64,000 nt of DNA from Amyloporia xantha (taxonomy: Eukaryota > Basidiomycota > Agaricomycetes > Polyporales > Adustoporiaceae): contig JAYKKR010000003.1 of assembly GCA_036971615.1 (NCBI GenBank), positions 1,488,001-1,552,000 of the forward strand, written 5' to 3'. This document shows positions 22,617 through 34,630 of the stretch, in pieces. How positions within the stretch are numbered: position 1 is the first letter of the stretch; the number at the start of each line of letters is the position of its first letter. The notes beneath the pieces are model-generated. The model saw only the letters and a program-made list of their open reading frames with translations, was not told the DNA's origin and ran no database searches. Both the position numbers and the translations under genes were made by a program.

Positions 22617-24200
22617 ATGGCACTTTTGATGGCTCTCCAATGCCATCTAGACGGCCTCTACCCGGATGAGAGGGAACATCTCAGCACGTTGTCCGAGGAA
22701 GACGCGTATACCTGGATCAAGGCAAAGCGGCAACAAGTCAAACAACTCTTGGGTGGACTTGACGCAGTCTACAATTTCTATGCTCCGATAAATCGTCTAC
22801 CAAACGAGATATTTCTGGAGATCGTACACCATGTGAAGGCTCGCGACGCTCAGTGCAATTTTCCCTGGTTGGAACTTACTGGTGTCTGCCGGAAGTGGCG
22901 TGAAATATTAATAGCCACTCCTATACTATGGACCACAATTAATATCTCGCACAATCCAGCCTTCGTGCAGCTCTGTTTGACGCGGTCTCAGAACGCTCTG
23001 ATCGCCATTGATGACGGTCGGGAACTCTCCGAGGAAGCGGATGAATTGGTCGACGCTCTATCTCCTCACATGGGCCGTGTCTGTAGTTTGGTTGTCAGTC
23101 GTCTCGATCACTCCCCTATAGAATCAATACTCTCCACACTGACGGCCACCATGCCGCATCTGGAACGCCTTGAGCTGGAAGCCGAGACATGGACGCAGCG
23201 GACGGTATGGCAGCGCTTCAGTCCCTCTCCAGGCCAGTTCCCCCGCCTCCGCTTACTCACCTTGCACAATGTGTTTGTTCCGTGGAGCTCATCGATGTTG
23301 GTGGGATTATCAAAACTAGACTTATCCTTCCTGAAGACACGTGTGCCTGCACTGCCAATGGAGACGCTTTTAGGCATCCTGGAGGCATCGCCCCGTCTCA
23401 CGTTTTTAGGTCTGCAGAACTGTGCCCTCATTATCTCAGCGGGTAATACATCTGCCATGAGTCCTCCACGCGTCGTCCGGCTACCGGAATTGAAGACACT
23501 CAAACTCGTCGAGCACCTGCTACCCTTATCTTGTCTCCTCGCCCATCTGGTCCTTCCGGTGGACGTCTTCATCCATCTCTGCCCCCACTACAGAGGAAAC
23601 GGGAACGCACAACTCGCGCACCCCATTCTCGACATCTTTCCCCACAAGCTGCCGAACCTGGTCGATGTGACGCGCGCGGAGCTGCTCGTCATGGACAGCG
23701 ATTTCTCGTTCGAGGCGAGAACCAACGCCGGCACCATGCGCCTGCACATCGAGCTGGACTATGCCGACTTTGACTACCAGGAAGACTTATTCGCGCCGGC
23801 GATGTGTGACATTGCTACGCTGCTGGCGTCGTCGCCACTGCGGCGCGTCGACTTCTCTGGACACCAGGACTATGTGGAGGATAGGCACTGGCATGAGACG
23901 CTAGGCTGTTTGGCAGGCGTGGAGAAGCTCGAGGTTGGCATGTACGGTGATGTACGGTCGTTCTGGAGGGTATTCGGGTCGTCTCTGGATAACGGGGATC
24001 TTTACTGTCCGTGCTTGAAAACCTTGGATATGGGGGACATTGAACTGGATGAGGAGATGGCTGGCTTGGTGATCGAGCGTCTACAAAATCGTATGTTACA
24101 CGGACACCGGCTGAAGAGGCTCAACTATTGCTACGATAAGGAGTTGCCATACGAGCTGAGGCACATTGTTGAGATGTTGGTGGACCCCTTTGGCCACTAA
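22617..24200 (+). CDS. F-box protein, copy A'
   Basis: An intronless gene for about 527 residues; the next in-frame Met at 22629 is equally possible as start, and its MALQCHLDGLYPDEREHL aligns best with the paralogues. An N-terminal helix (EEDAYTWIKAKRQQVKQLL) is followed by an F-box-like motif (INRLPNEIFLEIVHHVK ... ELTGVCRKWREILIATPILW) at about residues 58-105. A leucine-rich-like remainder follows (LRLLTLHNVFVPWSS, LTFLGLQNCALI, LKTLDMGDIELDEEMAGLVIERLQ). It is the closest relative of copy A at 9382-10977, now on the opposite strand about 12 kb away. The sequence is intact from end to end. The likely role is substrate recognition in an SCF ubiquitin ligase. Expression and substrates cannot be judged from sequence. 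Confidence 0.83.
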   Translation: MALLMALQCHLDGLYPDEREHLSTLSEEDAYTWIKAKRQQVKQLLGGLDAVYNFYAPINRLPNEIFLEIVHHVKARDAQCNFPWLELTGVCRKWREILIATPILWTTINISHNPAFVQLCLTRSQNALIAIDDGRELSEEADELVDALSPHMGRVCSLVVSRLDHSPIESILSTLTATMPHLERLELEAETWTQRTVWQRFSPSPGQFPRLRLLTLHNVFVPWSSSMLVGLSKLDLSFLKTRVPALPMETLLGILEASPRLTFLGLQNCALIISAGNTSAMSPPRVVRLPELKTLKLVEHLLPLSCLLAHLVLPVDVFIHLCPHYRGNGNAQLAHPILDIFPHKLPNLVDVTRAELLVMDSDFSFEARTNAGTMRLHIELDYADFDYQEDLFAPAMCDIATLLASSPLRRVDFSGHQDYVEDRHWHETLGCLAGVEKLEVGMYGDVRSFWRVFGSSLDNGDLYCPCLKTLDMGDIELDEEMAGLVIERLQNRMLHGHRLKRLNYCYDKELPYELRHIVEMLVDPFGH

Positions 24201-25038
24201 AAGGGCGTATAGTAATCTCCTGGGGCATGACGGAAACCTCTTGGAAATGGTCTGTGCGTCCTTTCAAAAAATATTGGTAATGCGATTTAACCACGTAGTC
24301 TCTCAATATTATATTTGAAGGGTCAGAGTTGCAGCGATTGGTGCACCTACATGTATGATCTGTTGTTCTCTACGCCGCAAGTGAACTTATTACATCGTAT
24401 CCTTGTGTGTTCTCAGTGGCACTGCAGTCATGATCAATGTCCACAAGAAGTACCAGTCGGAAAACTCACAGTCACGGTCTAATCCACATCGCATTCCGAG
24501 TGGTTCGTACAGGTGGTCAAGATCGTGTTATAAGGGACATATCCCGGTGAGATTGCTAGTGGTGGATATTCCAAAGATATTTGTTTATGTAGGACCATAG
24601 TACTATGAGACGTCAACCTCGTTTCTCCGACCGAGCTAGATCTGCCTTCAAGCACATAATCCAGCACACGCTCAATTACCCTTACGCAGCGCGGATTCCC
24701 ATATGTACAACTGGGTCGGCCATATTTTCCATGGACGTTGCAACGTTAAAGGTTGATGGTGAGTGCCAGCCCCACAGAGGGGTCGCTCCTTACAATTTTA
24801 CTGCATATTTTCAGCGGGCTGCAGCGTGATGTGCATCATATCGGAGACAATTTTCCCGCGCTTCCATGGAGAGAAGAACGGTAAAAAATATAGAAATGGC
24901 CCACGGGATTCGAATTTCGAAGGCGAGGACGCTGCCACATATCACGTGGGCGCGTCTTTAGACCCGTTTAAACTTAAAAGTTGGGTCGCGGACGCGTCTG
25001 ACTCCCTCCATTGAACATTCTACTCAATACGTAAAACC
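24201..25038. repeat. F-box 3'-flank repeat plus duplicated promoter of copy B'
   Basis: Bases 24330-24740 match the downstream flanks at 26510-26850 and 12405-12720 (minus). Bases 24890-25038 match the promoter of copy B. The site CATATGTACAACTGGG at about 24700-24716 is the empty counterpart of the CACTA-like MITE insertion at 12129-12403. No separate gene is supported here. Confidence 0.6.
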
Positions 25039-26424
25039 ATGGCATCCACAACGCCTCAACTTCCTCTAAACCCCCTCCCCAAGGCTAGGAGGGAACACTT
25101 GCGCACGCTCTCCAAGGAGGACGCCCATGTCTGGGTCCAAATCAAGAGGCGACGAGTCGGACAAGTCCTGCATGGTCTGGACTCCAGCCGCAGTCTCTTT
25201 TCTCCCACAACCCGGCTCCCGAACGAGCTGTTTCTGGAGATTGTACGTTTCGTAAAGCCTCATGGCGCTTTGGGAAGCTTTTCCTGGTTGAAATTGGCTG
25301 GTGTCTGCCGCGAGTGGCGTGAAATCTTGCTGGCGACTTCCATGCTATGGGCCAAGATTAACATTTCACTCCATCCATCCTTCGTGCAGCTCTGTCTGAA
25401 ACGCTCTCGGAACGCGCTGATTACCGTTCATGATGGTCAGCGATACTCCCGATATAAGGAAGCATCGGTTGAAGCGTTGCTTCCCCACCTAGATCGTGTC
25501 CTTAGCTTCGAGGCTATCTGTCTCGACAGCGCCACGATGAACTCTTTCATCTCAAAACTGACGGTTTTCATGCCGCACTTGGAGCGGCTCAGCCTGGCAC
25601 TCACTGGCGTACGAGGACCGCGGGCAGTATTCCATTCCTTGAATCCATTCCCCCGCCTCCGCTCGCTCACATTTGAGGATGTGGAAGTTCCGTGGAGCTC
25701 GTCGATGTTATCAGGATTGTCCGAGCTCGATCTATCCTTTGACAGGCCGGGCCTTCCGGCACTGCCGCTGGAGAAGCTCCTGGACATCCTTGACGCATCT
25801 CCGCATCTTACGCTCTTACGCATGGATGGCTGCGAGCCCACTATCTCGGCCCATACTGCACCATTCACAAGTCTCACACGGATAGTTCGACTGCCGGAAT
25901 TGAAAACGCTCAAATTGGTGGGGACTCTGGCCTCTATATCGTGTCTGTTCGCGCACCTGGACCTCCCCCCGGATGTTTCTATCGAGCTGTACTCCCCCTA
26001 CGACTGCAACTTGGACGAAGGCTTCGGATTAGCAGAACACCCCATCCTGGGCATCTTCTTGCGCACGCCGCAGAACTTGGCTGACGTGACGCATGCTAGC
26101 TTGGCCCTTGGGGACGAGAATGACTTCTCCTTTGAAGCACGGGTCTCCAACGACAGTACGCAGTCCATGCGACTGCGCATCAAAATGGACAATCCTGACT
26201 CTAGACACAAGGAAGAGTTCTTTGCACGGGTGATGTGCGACATTGCTGTACTGCTGTCGTCGTCGCCGCTACGGTGCATCAGAATCCACGGGTCACAGGA
26301 ATTTGTGGAGGAAAGACACTTGAAGATACTTGAACACTACAGTTGGGGGATACGAGACAATTTAATGCACACCATCGAGATGCTAGTGGACTCCTTGCAC
26401 GAAAAACCGGAGTATTGGCTATGA
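25039..26424 (+). CDS. F-box protein, copy B' with internal deletion
   Basis: An intronless gene for 461 residues, almost the same as copy B (12723-14342) from the start to about residue 395, including the F-box-like motif (RLPNELFLEIVRFVK ... KLAGVCREWREILLATSMLW). Near the C-terminus it jumps from QEFVEERH straight to LKILEHYSWG. In copy B these two points are separated by about 74 codons that carry two leucine-rich-like strands (VEELEIATYSDVRSFW, LENLNFEDLELD). The deletion is in frame, and the reading frame continues to a normal C-terminus (HTIEMLVDSLHEKPEYWL). The protein is therefore probably made but with a shortened substrate-binding part. An alternative is a recent, non-functional copy. 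Confidence 0.8.
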   Translation: MASTTPQLPLNPLPKARREHLRTLSKEDAHVWVQIKRRRVGQVLHGLDSSRSLFSPTTRLPNELFLEIVRFVKPHGALGSFSWLKLAGVCREWREILLATSMLWAKINISLHPSFVQLCLKRSRNALITVHDGQRYSRYKEASVEALLPHLDRVLSFEAICLDSATMNSFISKLTVFMPHLERLSLALTGVRGPRAVFHSLNPFPRLRSLTFEDVEVPWSSSMLSGLSELDLSFDRPGLPALPLEKLLDILDASPHLTLLRMDGCEPTISAHTAPFTSLTRIVRLPELKTLKLVGTLASISCLFAHLDLPPDVSIELYSPYDCNLDEGFGLAEHPILGIFLRTPQNLADVTHASLALGDENDFSFEARVSNDSTQSMRLRIKMDNPDSRHKEEFFARVMCDIAVLLSSSPLRCIRIHGSQEFVEERHLKILEHYSWGIRDNLMHTIEMLVDSLHEKPEYWL

Positions 26425-27569
26425 CAAGAAATTCTTGGAACTGGTTTGTCTGCCCTGTGAGATCGTTGGCAATGTGATCTGACCATGTGATTCCTCCACA
26501 GTGCGATCAGACAAGGTTAGAAGCTTGTAGCACTAAGTACATCTACATGTATAATCTATTATTATCTGCGCCGTAAGTGAAGCTGTTGCATCATTTTCTT
26601 TTTTTGTTCCCACTGGGGTCAATGTTACAAGAAGTATCAGTTTGACAACTCACCGCACATCTATTCTACATTGGATTCTTAGTGATTTGTGCAGACGGCC
26701 CAGTTCAGGTTGAAGGTACAAATCCCGCTGAGACATACTGGACGAGCCCGAGCTACTAGTATCTGCCGCTAAGGGCAGAGTCCAGACACGCTCAACTACC
26801 CTTAGGCAGCAGGGATTGCATATATAGTAAAACCATGCCCGCCGTGTTTTCGATGGATATTGTACTAACCAGTCCGGCCGTGGAGCGCAGTGACCGGAGA
26901 GTATTCCTCCGTCGCGCATTTAAATTTTCCTCCAGTGAGATGAAGCCTGAGGTCAACTTGACTAGACTTGTGCAATATAATTTAAATCTTCTTCAGGCAC
27001 TCGTTGACAGTCGTTGCTTGTGCTCGCTCTAATCCCAGTGAATCGGATCGTCGAGTACGCTGGTCTGATACTACCATTTGCAAGGACAACATCTATCTAC
27101 GCTTATCTACAAACCAAGTACTCAGTGCATTGCGGGAATTTGGATCAGAGACGGTGACTACTATGTCCAATTGCATAGTGCCAATTTTCAGGATTCAGGT
27201 GGAAGTATTGTCGGACCCGAACATACTTTGAACCCGCCTTATGCAAGTTGCTCAAGGATTCATTGAGCTTATGTGGGAACGGCATGAGAGTGCAACGTCG
27301 GGATGATGTAGAGGGCTACCCATGATTCAGTAATGTGTTGCTTATTGATAATCCGGTCGCAGTAGAAATCTAGAAACTGTTTACAGCTGTATCTATTGCA
27401 TAACATACAACCGACCAGACAGAAATTAGGGAGTCGTGCTATGGTACATATATCTACCAGACTGCGATTCAACATGTACGTATACGACAGCAATTTCCCA
27501 AAGACGACATTCCGATAGATAACAGATCGAACGAGCCAGTCCGCGACGCCTGAGCGACATCACCCCACA
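26425..27569. other. Intergenic region with F-box 3'-flank repeat
   Basis: The first 430 bp carry the third copy of the F-box 3'-flank repeat (about 26510-26850). The remaining 700 bp are AT-rich, with no supported gene. Confidence 0.45.
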
Positions 27570-29705
27570 TCAGTGAGCTCCCCGCTCCCACTCCCTTCTC
27601 AGCAGATCCGTCCACGCCATCACGAAATACACGACGCCGGCGGGCAGCACGCACTTTCTGACGACCTGGCCCCAGTCCCACCGTCGCCGCCGCAGCTTCA
27701 TCCACTCCTCCCGCATACCGCTCGCGCTGGCAAACACCGACCGCCACAGCGACGTCGAGGCCACGGCAGCGCGTGGTGCAGGCGCGGGGGCAGGACCGAT
27801 ATTCGACGTGACCCACAGCTGGATGCTCCGCGAGTAGCACGTCGTCGTCCCGATGACCGCCCAGCAGAGCGCCGGGCGCGTCTCATGGTTCAGCAGCGTG
27901 AGCGTGAGATGCGTCGCGGGCCAGCATATCGCTAGGGATCGCGCAACGCGGTTAGCAGCTACCCGAGAAAGAAGGCGGTCGATACACGTACCTTGTAGGC
28001 CGAACAGGCGAATGAGCGTAGCAAGCGAGGAATAATACACGCGCCAGCGCTTTAGCAGGCCCGTCGTGATCTGTAGGCACTGCCAGCCAGTGAGGATTGA
28101 CTGGCATATCATCACTGCTTATCAGGATCCACCTCGTGCTGATGGAGAGCCATCACTGCAATGAGAACTCACCCACAGCACGCTAACGAAGTAATCGACG
28201 CGCCAGGCGAGTGCTTCTGGGCCGGATCCGCCAGGCGGCCAGATGATGTGATAAACGTTCCATAGCGTACCAAAGACAGCCGGGAGGATGGATAGAAGAC
28301 GAGGAACAGAGAAGAGGAAGGGGATGAACCAGGATGGGAGATTGACGAATACAGAGGAGGTAGACGAAGAGTACGTGATACGGGCTGTTGGAAGATTGCG
28401 CGGCTGTGTGGAGCAAAATATACGTTAAGTCTGAGCTGAGGCCATATATAACGATGAACCCTGTTGGAAGCAGCCACAAAGGAAAACGCCATGTACGTGA
28501 GCAGAGCAGCACTGGTTGCCGAGATATGAAGAGATACACCAGCACAGATCATATAATAGAAGCCGCAGATAAATCGGAACTGGGCGCTCATCTCAAACGT
28601 TGAGTGACAGGACAGCAATACAGTCATTGCCGCGCAAGATAACTCAACATAAAGAACCGCCCCTAGAACGACAGCTTGGTCTATGCTGACATGAGGGCAT
28701 AGTGTATGCCGGCAGTCGTGGGTGAGCACCCTGTACGAGTCCTACGAGATACGCGGGCGTGGAGCCATATTACGATCACATGCAATTCACGTGATCGTGA
28801 CGTCTCATTGATAGAGGGCACAGGAAGTCGTGAAGGCGAGCGAATGGGCTTGTAAAAAGACTTCGCAGCGTGATAATCCAAATGATGAATGGACTTACAG
28901 AGTCTTCACCTTCGGTCTCAGTCTCCCCTGCACAGGGAACTCCATGAGCAGTTGTGATCTGTCTGAACGCTGTCTCGTCACGTAGTCGGTCACGTAGTCG
29001 CCCCTTCCTCATCAGTGGACGAGAGTGTGTCGTGTCTATCTCATCGGCATGTGTTGCGGTGTAGATCATGTCATCGTCCGAGGGTGTAGTATCAGATAAA
29101 TCACGTCCTTCCTTGGACGGGTCGGCATGCAGGTCGGCATGCGAATATGAGGGCGGGATCCATGCCGGTGTGTTGGGAGGGGGGAGTGAAGAAGAGGATG
29201 GTGTGGTCGAGTAGGTAAAAAATTGGGTGCACGGAGACGAGCGTAGATGTGGAGATGAACTCGCACGTTGAACCGATGTGGTACGGATCGGAACAGGGGG
29301 TGTCGGAGAGTACGGAGGAGGATTGCTATCAGGCGCGCTCATTTCGTCAAGTGCGTAAGCTTGAAAATGAGCGTTTGTCCGCCCGCCCCCTGTCGTGTTG
29401 GAGCGCGGCCGAAGATGGTGTCGACCTGCGGATGTGAGAGGTCGTGATGATACGCCAGAGACTTGTCTCGAAGAGTCAGGGGTAAGTAGCGAAGGCCCCG
29501 GCCTCCGCCTCCGGTTTGGCAAGGAAGTGAAAGGTGGAGGGACGTGGGTCGACCTGACGGGAGGTCGGATGTGTGAGGGAGATTCAGTCAGAGACCGGTA
29601 GGAAGGAGGGCTAGTACGCTCGGCGGAGGGGGGGTAGAGAAAGTGCCGTGGCCCTAGCCAATCCTGCGTGGAAAGGCTGTCAAGAGGACGCTGTTCGGGG
29701 AACAT
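27570..29705 (-). CDS. EOS1-like N-glycosylation protein (ER membrane)
   Basis: Eos1 is an ER membrane protein needed for normal N-glycosylation and oxidative-stress tolerance in yeast. Exon 1 (29705-28899) encodes about 269 Pro/Ser-rich, probably disordered residues and ends at a GTAAGT donor. Later exons give membrane segments: FIPFLFSVPRLLSILPAVFG with FGTLWNVYHIIWPPGG, and ALAWRVDYFVSVLW joined by a 70-bp intron to SILTGWQCLQITTGLLKRW. After an intron at about 27932-27990 comes the signature part with NHETRPALCWAVIG, TTTCYSRSIQLWVTSNI and, near the end, LPAGVVYFVMAWTDLLRREW. The NHETRPALCWAVIG block is the reason for the family call. Exon borders between 28400 and 28890 are uncertain. Length and long disordered N-terminus agree with basidiomycete members as I remember them. 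Confidence 0.72.
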
Positions 29706-32003
29706 ACTGGGTCAGGACAGAACGTACGAAGAGGGCTGCAATGCTCACCGGCCGAGACTGAGATAGATATAGGGCTGAGCGAAGATGATGATGTGATGAA
29801 CGAATGGAGACGAGCAATCTGTTGCTACAATCTAAACGTACCTATTAGGTGTTAGCGTTTCCAGTAGTTCTATCCGGTCTGCATCACTGAAAGTTGGCAG
29901 GAACGAGCAGTCGGAGCAGACCACGCCAAAGCCAATTTGGCAAGCAGAGCGGCACGTGGTCTCAACGTGGCCGCCCTTATCGTCGCGGCGCGTTCGGCGC
30001 TTAGCGGGTTAGCTCCATCCCAGTTCAGGCGATCACTTCATGCTGGGGTCGAGTATGGCGGACTTCGTGTTTCTTATATCCTTCGTTTGTACTTCTCAAT
30101 GGCCCTGCTATTCTCCCTGTATCGAGAATCATCGTGTTCTTTGGCGCTCTGATTTTGCCTTGAATCTCTCGGTCTAGGCTAATTACAAAATACTTCCGTT
30201 CATTAATTTCTGCCGCTGCTTCTATGTGGGTCCAATCATCACTGCATCTCTTAGCCATAATTCCCGGTGGCGAAGAACTGTTACTATTTTCAAGATGTAA
30301 CGGAAGTTTTCCACCGCTTGACTGAATTGATATTGACTAGCGCGTTGAAGCGGGAGGCATGTTGCTATTCGCAGCCCGAAAGGTCGGCAATTCCTAGTTG
30401 CAAATTCGCTATATCTTAGGTGCATTTACCGCATCTCATACATGGCGTCACACCGTATGTGAATGCCAAGTAAAATATCCAGTAATATAGGACCTTGGAT
30501 CTTTAATAAGTCACTTGCATGTGAGTACCCCTTTGATAACCTCCTAAACGAACCGTTCATGTTGTTCAAATACAGCTTTGAAATTCATCCCAGGCACATA
30601 CGGCACCATAACAAACTTTCCGACAGGAAGGTGTGCGATATCGGCCAGTGGCCACCATTGACAGGTGGTTGACGCAATCAAGAGTTACAGGGGTGCGCTT
30701 TCTCGGTCTCCTGTATGGTACTCCACTGCCGGTTTGCTCCACCTATTGGCGTTTGTCGACATTGTCGCCCTAGACTCCGCGGAATTTAGACTTTTGCAGT
30801 GTTATCGAGTTTCATCTGGGTTTCCAGCTGAAATTCGTGCTCGCCGCTTATGCGATGCTTGGCTTGGGGTTCTAGGTAATAGCGGTAGTTCCGACGAGCC
30901 GGCGTAGGTCCATTTCCTGTGTGGTATATATGTTCGGTGCATGGAGTTACTACTACCTCAGTAGGCCAATGCTGATATCTATTCCATTGCATTGTTTTGA
31001 ACCCTGATGATTGCGACTAACTTGAAACACATCCAGAGCCTAGTCCGAGTGGGGGTAATTACCATCCTCTGTACTGACTCCGCTGCAGTGTCATTCAAAC
31101 ACTACTCTGCTATCTCTCTACATCGTCGCACCGGTCCCTCTGCGCTTTAATAGAAACTTTATACCTCGTTGAGCCACTACGGGACTAGTGCCTCGGCTAT
31201 GAGCTAGGATGCCTTGGTCTCAAGACAAGACGTCATTCAAATCTTGCATTCGGCATCGGTTGCTAAATTGGCAGCTTCGCTGTTCATATGTATGGAATCT
31301 GCAAGATGCTGTACTATTCCTAGCCCCCGGTCCGAGGTGTGGATTTGTTATTGCGACTGGACCTTACGTACCTTCTTATTCAATTGTGTCTAGTACTTGT
31401 AGGTATATGCAAGTAGAACCTCGCCAAGCTTGCTGTTATACAGTATTGCGGCATTCGGTGCATCGCGAACCTTGTGTGAGTAAGACTACATCTCGGTGCA
31501 TACGAACAGCTATCACTAAGTATGCGATATGGGGGAAGAAGTCGTGACTACTCAGGTCCGCCTTGCATTCTGGCAATCGCCCGCACTCATACGGTGCCAA
31601 TTAAGCAGTCTACTACAAGTTGTGAGGAACTGGTTGTCAAATTCCAAGAACCCGTCTCCAGATGGTCCGGAAGAATTTAACCACTTGGAATACGCATATA
31701 CCCTATTGACAAAATCGATTGCCAGGTGGGACTAGTTGGATCATGACACTGAAAGATACAACGATATGTTCGCATAGTTGTCTTTTATGATCTTACGACC
31801 AGCGCTGTACATGTGTTACAACCTGTTGAATAAACACTGACTGCGTGCTCAATCGCAAATTTTGCTCGAGAGTTACGATAGGACGTACATGAAGACTGAC
31901 ATTATTGTTATTGGACATGAAGGATTGGAGTAGCTCTGGTAGTGCATCGTCTCCGTATCCGTGCAGCGGATATATAATGTACCTACGACAAAAAGATAGA
32001 ATA
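29706..32003. other. Gene-poor stretch
   Basis: About 2.3 kb upstream of the EOS1-like gene. I see only short, unrelated open frames on both strands, no inverted-repeat element and no RNA gene. It includes the EOS1-like promoter at its left end. Confidence 0.4.
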
Positions 32004-34230
32004 TCACCTTCCCCCTCTCTTCTCGTCAACAACAGCATCGACCCATTTGAAAACTACGATCTCCAGCATATCCTCCCATCCACCCTCTTGCCGCGCCACA
32101 AGTGGTGCGTCGAACATGATTGGGTCCTCATTGCTCCTGCTCGGGAACTGCATTGACGACACTGAGATAGACGGGGATGCAACGGGCGTATTGCTGTCTG
32201 AAGGCGTCAGATTTCCCTTGGAAGAAGCGGTCTTCAAAGGAGATGCTATCGGAAGGAGATAGCGCAGTTTAAGAGCCCTTTTGAGAGCCAGACCGAGCAG
32301 GTGAGCAGGTGAGGCATTCAGATTGAGTTCGATAGACTTACGCAGCCCATAAACGTAGGTTGTCTGTCCTTCTAAACGTCCAACCACGCTTGCCTTTCTC
32401 CACGTGCTGCGCGTCATCGGCAGCTTGTGCCTCAAGGGTGGCGATGTCATGTATAGCGTCCTTGCTTACGAACCCCCATTGCTTTCGCGAGCGTCGTACG
32501 CCAACATTGTACGCAGAACAGAGCAGTTGTCCAGATGAGAGTGCTTGAAGCATAGCAGCACGAGTTGGAGGTGCAGGGGGTAGGAGAGATAACAGGTTCG
32601 TCGGGAGGAGAGCAATGAGCAACGCATGTAAACGACCTACATACATATACACCATGAGAACATGTATCGGGTTGTTAGAAAGACTTGAAAATCTCACCGA
32701 GCGGATTGTCTTCAAATGTTGTGCGTTTCGCCCAGTCCGGAAGCTCGTCGTCATCTATACTATCCTCTTCAGCAACGGTCTCCATCTCCTCAGGCTCTTC
32801 GGTGACCACCATATCCCGCATCGCATCTAGCATGTTTGCAGACACGACCCTACGTTTTGACCTTCTAGATCCATCGTCGTCCCTCGGAACATCTCCGGCG
32901 CTGACTCTCCGCCCCTTGGCTCGTTCTACACGGTCCCTCTTCTCAGCACGTTCTCGCTCCTTCTGCCACCCGCGTTTTCCGTCTTTGACGCCCCCGAACA
33001 ACACCTCGTCCACGGTGTCCAAGTATCTTCCCACCATGTCACGCTCACGAGTGAGATTTGCTAATTGCATGTCTTGACGGTACAGCCACCCTCCCCCCAG
33101 AACCAACCGCTCGTCCCATCGCTCTCGCTTCTCACGTTCCTCCTCGCTCAGATTATTCAAGTCATATGATGACAGCTCGTCCTCCCATACGGGTATCGAT
33201 TTATGCTGTCCGCCTACATCCACGAATGATATTGATACCGAGTTGTCCGCGTCCAAAAACATGGAATCTTCCAATTGTGCTGTAGGAGATGCGCCCCGCG
33301 AGTGAGCGCTCGCTTCCGGCGAACCGTGATCGCTCTGTGCATCGTACGCATCGTGGTCTAGTGGAAGCCGAGCTCTCTCCTCGAGCTCGCGGAGGACCGT
33401 GAGCACTTCCAATGCACCGCGACGAATGCGCGTTAATGGCTCCGATGCAGAATCAGGTTGCGAGACGCGTCGTTTCGGTGGAGGGGCACTAGGCAGGCTC
33501 TGCGGCCGGAAGTAGGTCTGTAGCATGGGTGTAGCCGAGTCGTCAGGGAGAGATACAAGATAGTTGCGCACGGAGCGCACAGCGCGTGTTGTCGTCTTCA
33601 GTAGATCCAGAATGTCCAGACGCTCCTTGGATTTCCCGCCAGCCCCCAGCAAGCTCGCGTTCTGATCTCGGTCCTGAGCATGATGCACCTCATCCAGTTC
33701 CCATCCAGCTTCAACAGCAGAGAGATCATCGATGACTCCAGGACGGAGGTTCTCTGGATCTGTCTCGTATGTCTTGATGTACGGAGGGAACGCGGGCTGA
33801 ACGATCTGAGGCACGACCGGAGATGGCGGTAGCTTGAACTCCCGGTCCTTCTGCGAGTAAGGTTTGACGATGATGGTCGACGGACCACCAATAGCGGGAA
33901 CTGCACCGCTATTTGGATTATTGAGAGGACTTGCGAGATGTCAGCGTACGCCTGAACTCACCAGAAGCCTGCCACTCACTTGCTTTCCGCTGCGATCCCG
34001 GACTTGGTGAAGTAGTGCTGTAGATGCTCAATGCTCCCGAGGGCCATCACGCTTTCCCGCTTGGCCGCACTGCGGCTGAACGGCTTTTGGGGCTTGTTCG
34101 AGGAGTTCATGTTTGGGTAGAATGCGACCTGCCGTCGCGGCTTGCGCGGTTCACTGCCAGGCTCGGCGGCAATTGGAGAGGTGTTAGCAGGGAACTTAAA
34201 GTCTGACATTTCCGATTCGGAGGTATCCAT
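32004..34230 (-). CDS. Conserved fungal protein of unknown function
   Basis: The start is at 34230 (MDTSESEMSDFKFPANTSP). Exon 1 ends in GIAAESK with a GTGAGT donor at about 33985. The next exon gives PLNNPNSGAVPAIGG and runs through to DNPLG near 32700. There a GTGAGA donor removes the in-frame stop, and the following exon starts RLHALLIALLPTNLL. A GTAAGT donor near 32341 leads to the last exon (ALKLRYLLPIASPL, WEDMLEIVVFKWVDAVVDEKRGGR). The N-terminal segment KPRRQVAFYPNMNSSNKPQKPFSRSAAKRES is the most conserved-looking part. The centre is charged and coiled-coil-like (ERAEKRDRVERAKGRR), and the end is alternately helical and basic. I do not know a function. I recall similar proteins across basidiomycetes but no assigned role. 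Confidence 0.65.
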
Positions 34231-34630
34231 GTTGCGAGGTATCGAGAATCCAGATAAAGCAGAACGTAAGGCCAAAAAGCAAATCTCTAATAAGCTGCAT
34301 AGAAAGCACAGATCATGATAGTTACAGGCTGAGGTATGCAAAACAAAACGCCAAGTCCATCGGTGCAAGCGACGATTCAGATCGTTCCGTACAATCATAG
34401 CATCAGCATGTTCTGGAACCACCTTACAAACGCTGTCTATATTTGAGCAAGAATCGGCACCGAGATTGGGTAGAATGAGTGATGGGTGCGTTTATTGGAC
34501 GGTATTAAGTAGAGGTAAGTAAATCGAGGAGCGGATCCGTAATACGGGATAACTCGAGTCAGCTCATAGGGAATTAACATAGCCGTCATCACATCGAATG
34601 TCCTTAAAACGTGAACGCGCTCCGACAGCC
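34231..34630. other. Intergenic region
   Basis: A short region upstream of the unknown gene and downstream of the TOM70 stop. It contains the promoter of the former and the 3' UTR of the latter. Confidence 0.4.

Noticed and set aside
25437..25913. 158-codon minus-strand frames mirrored at 13468-13944
   Set aside because: Both are antisense shadows of the duplicated F-box genes; their similarity to each other only reflects that duplication.
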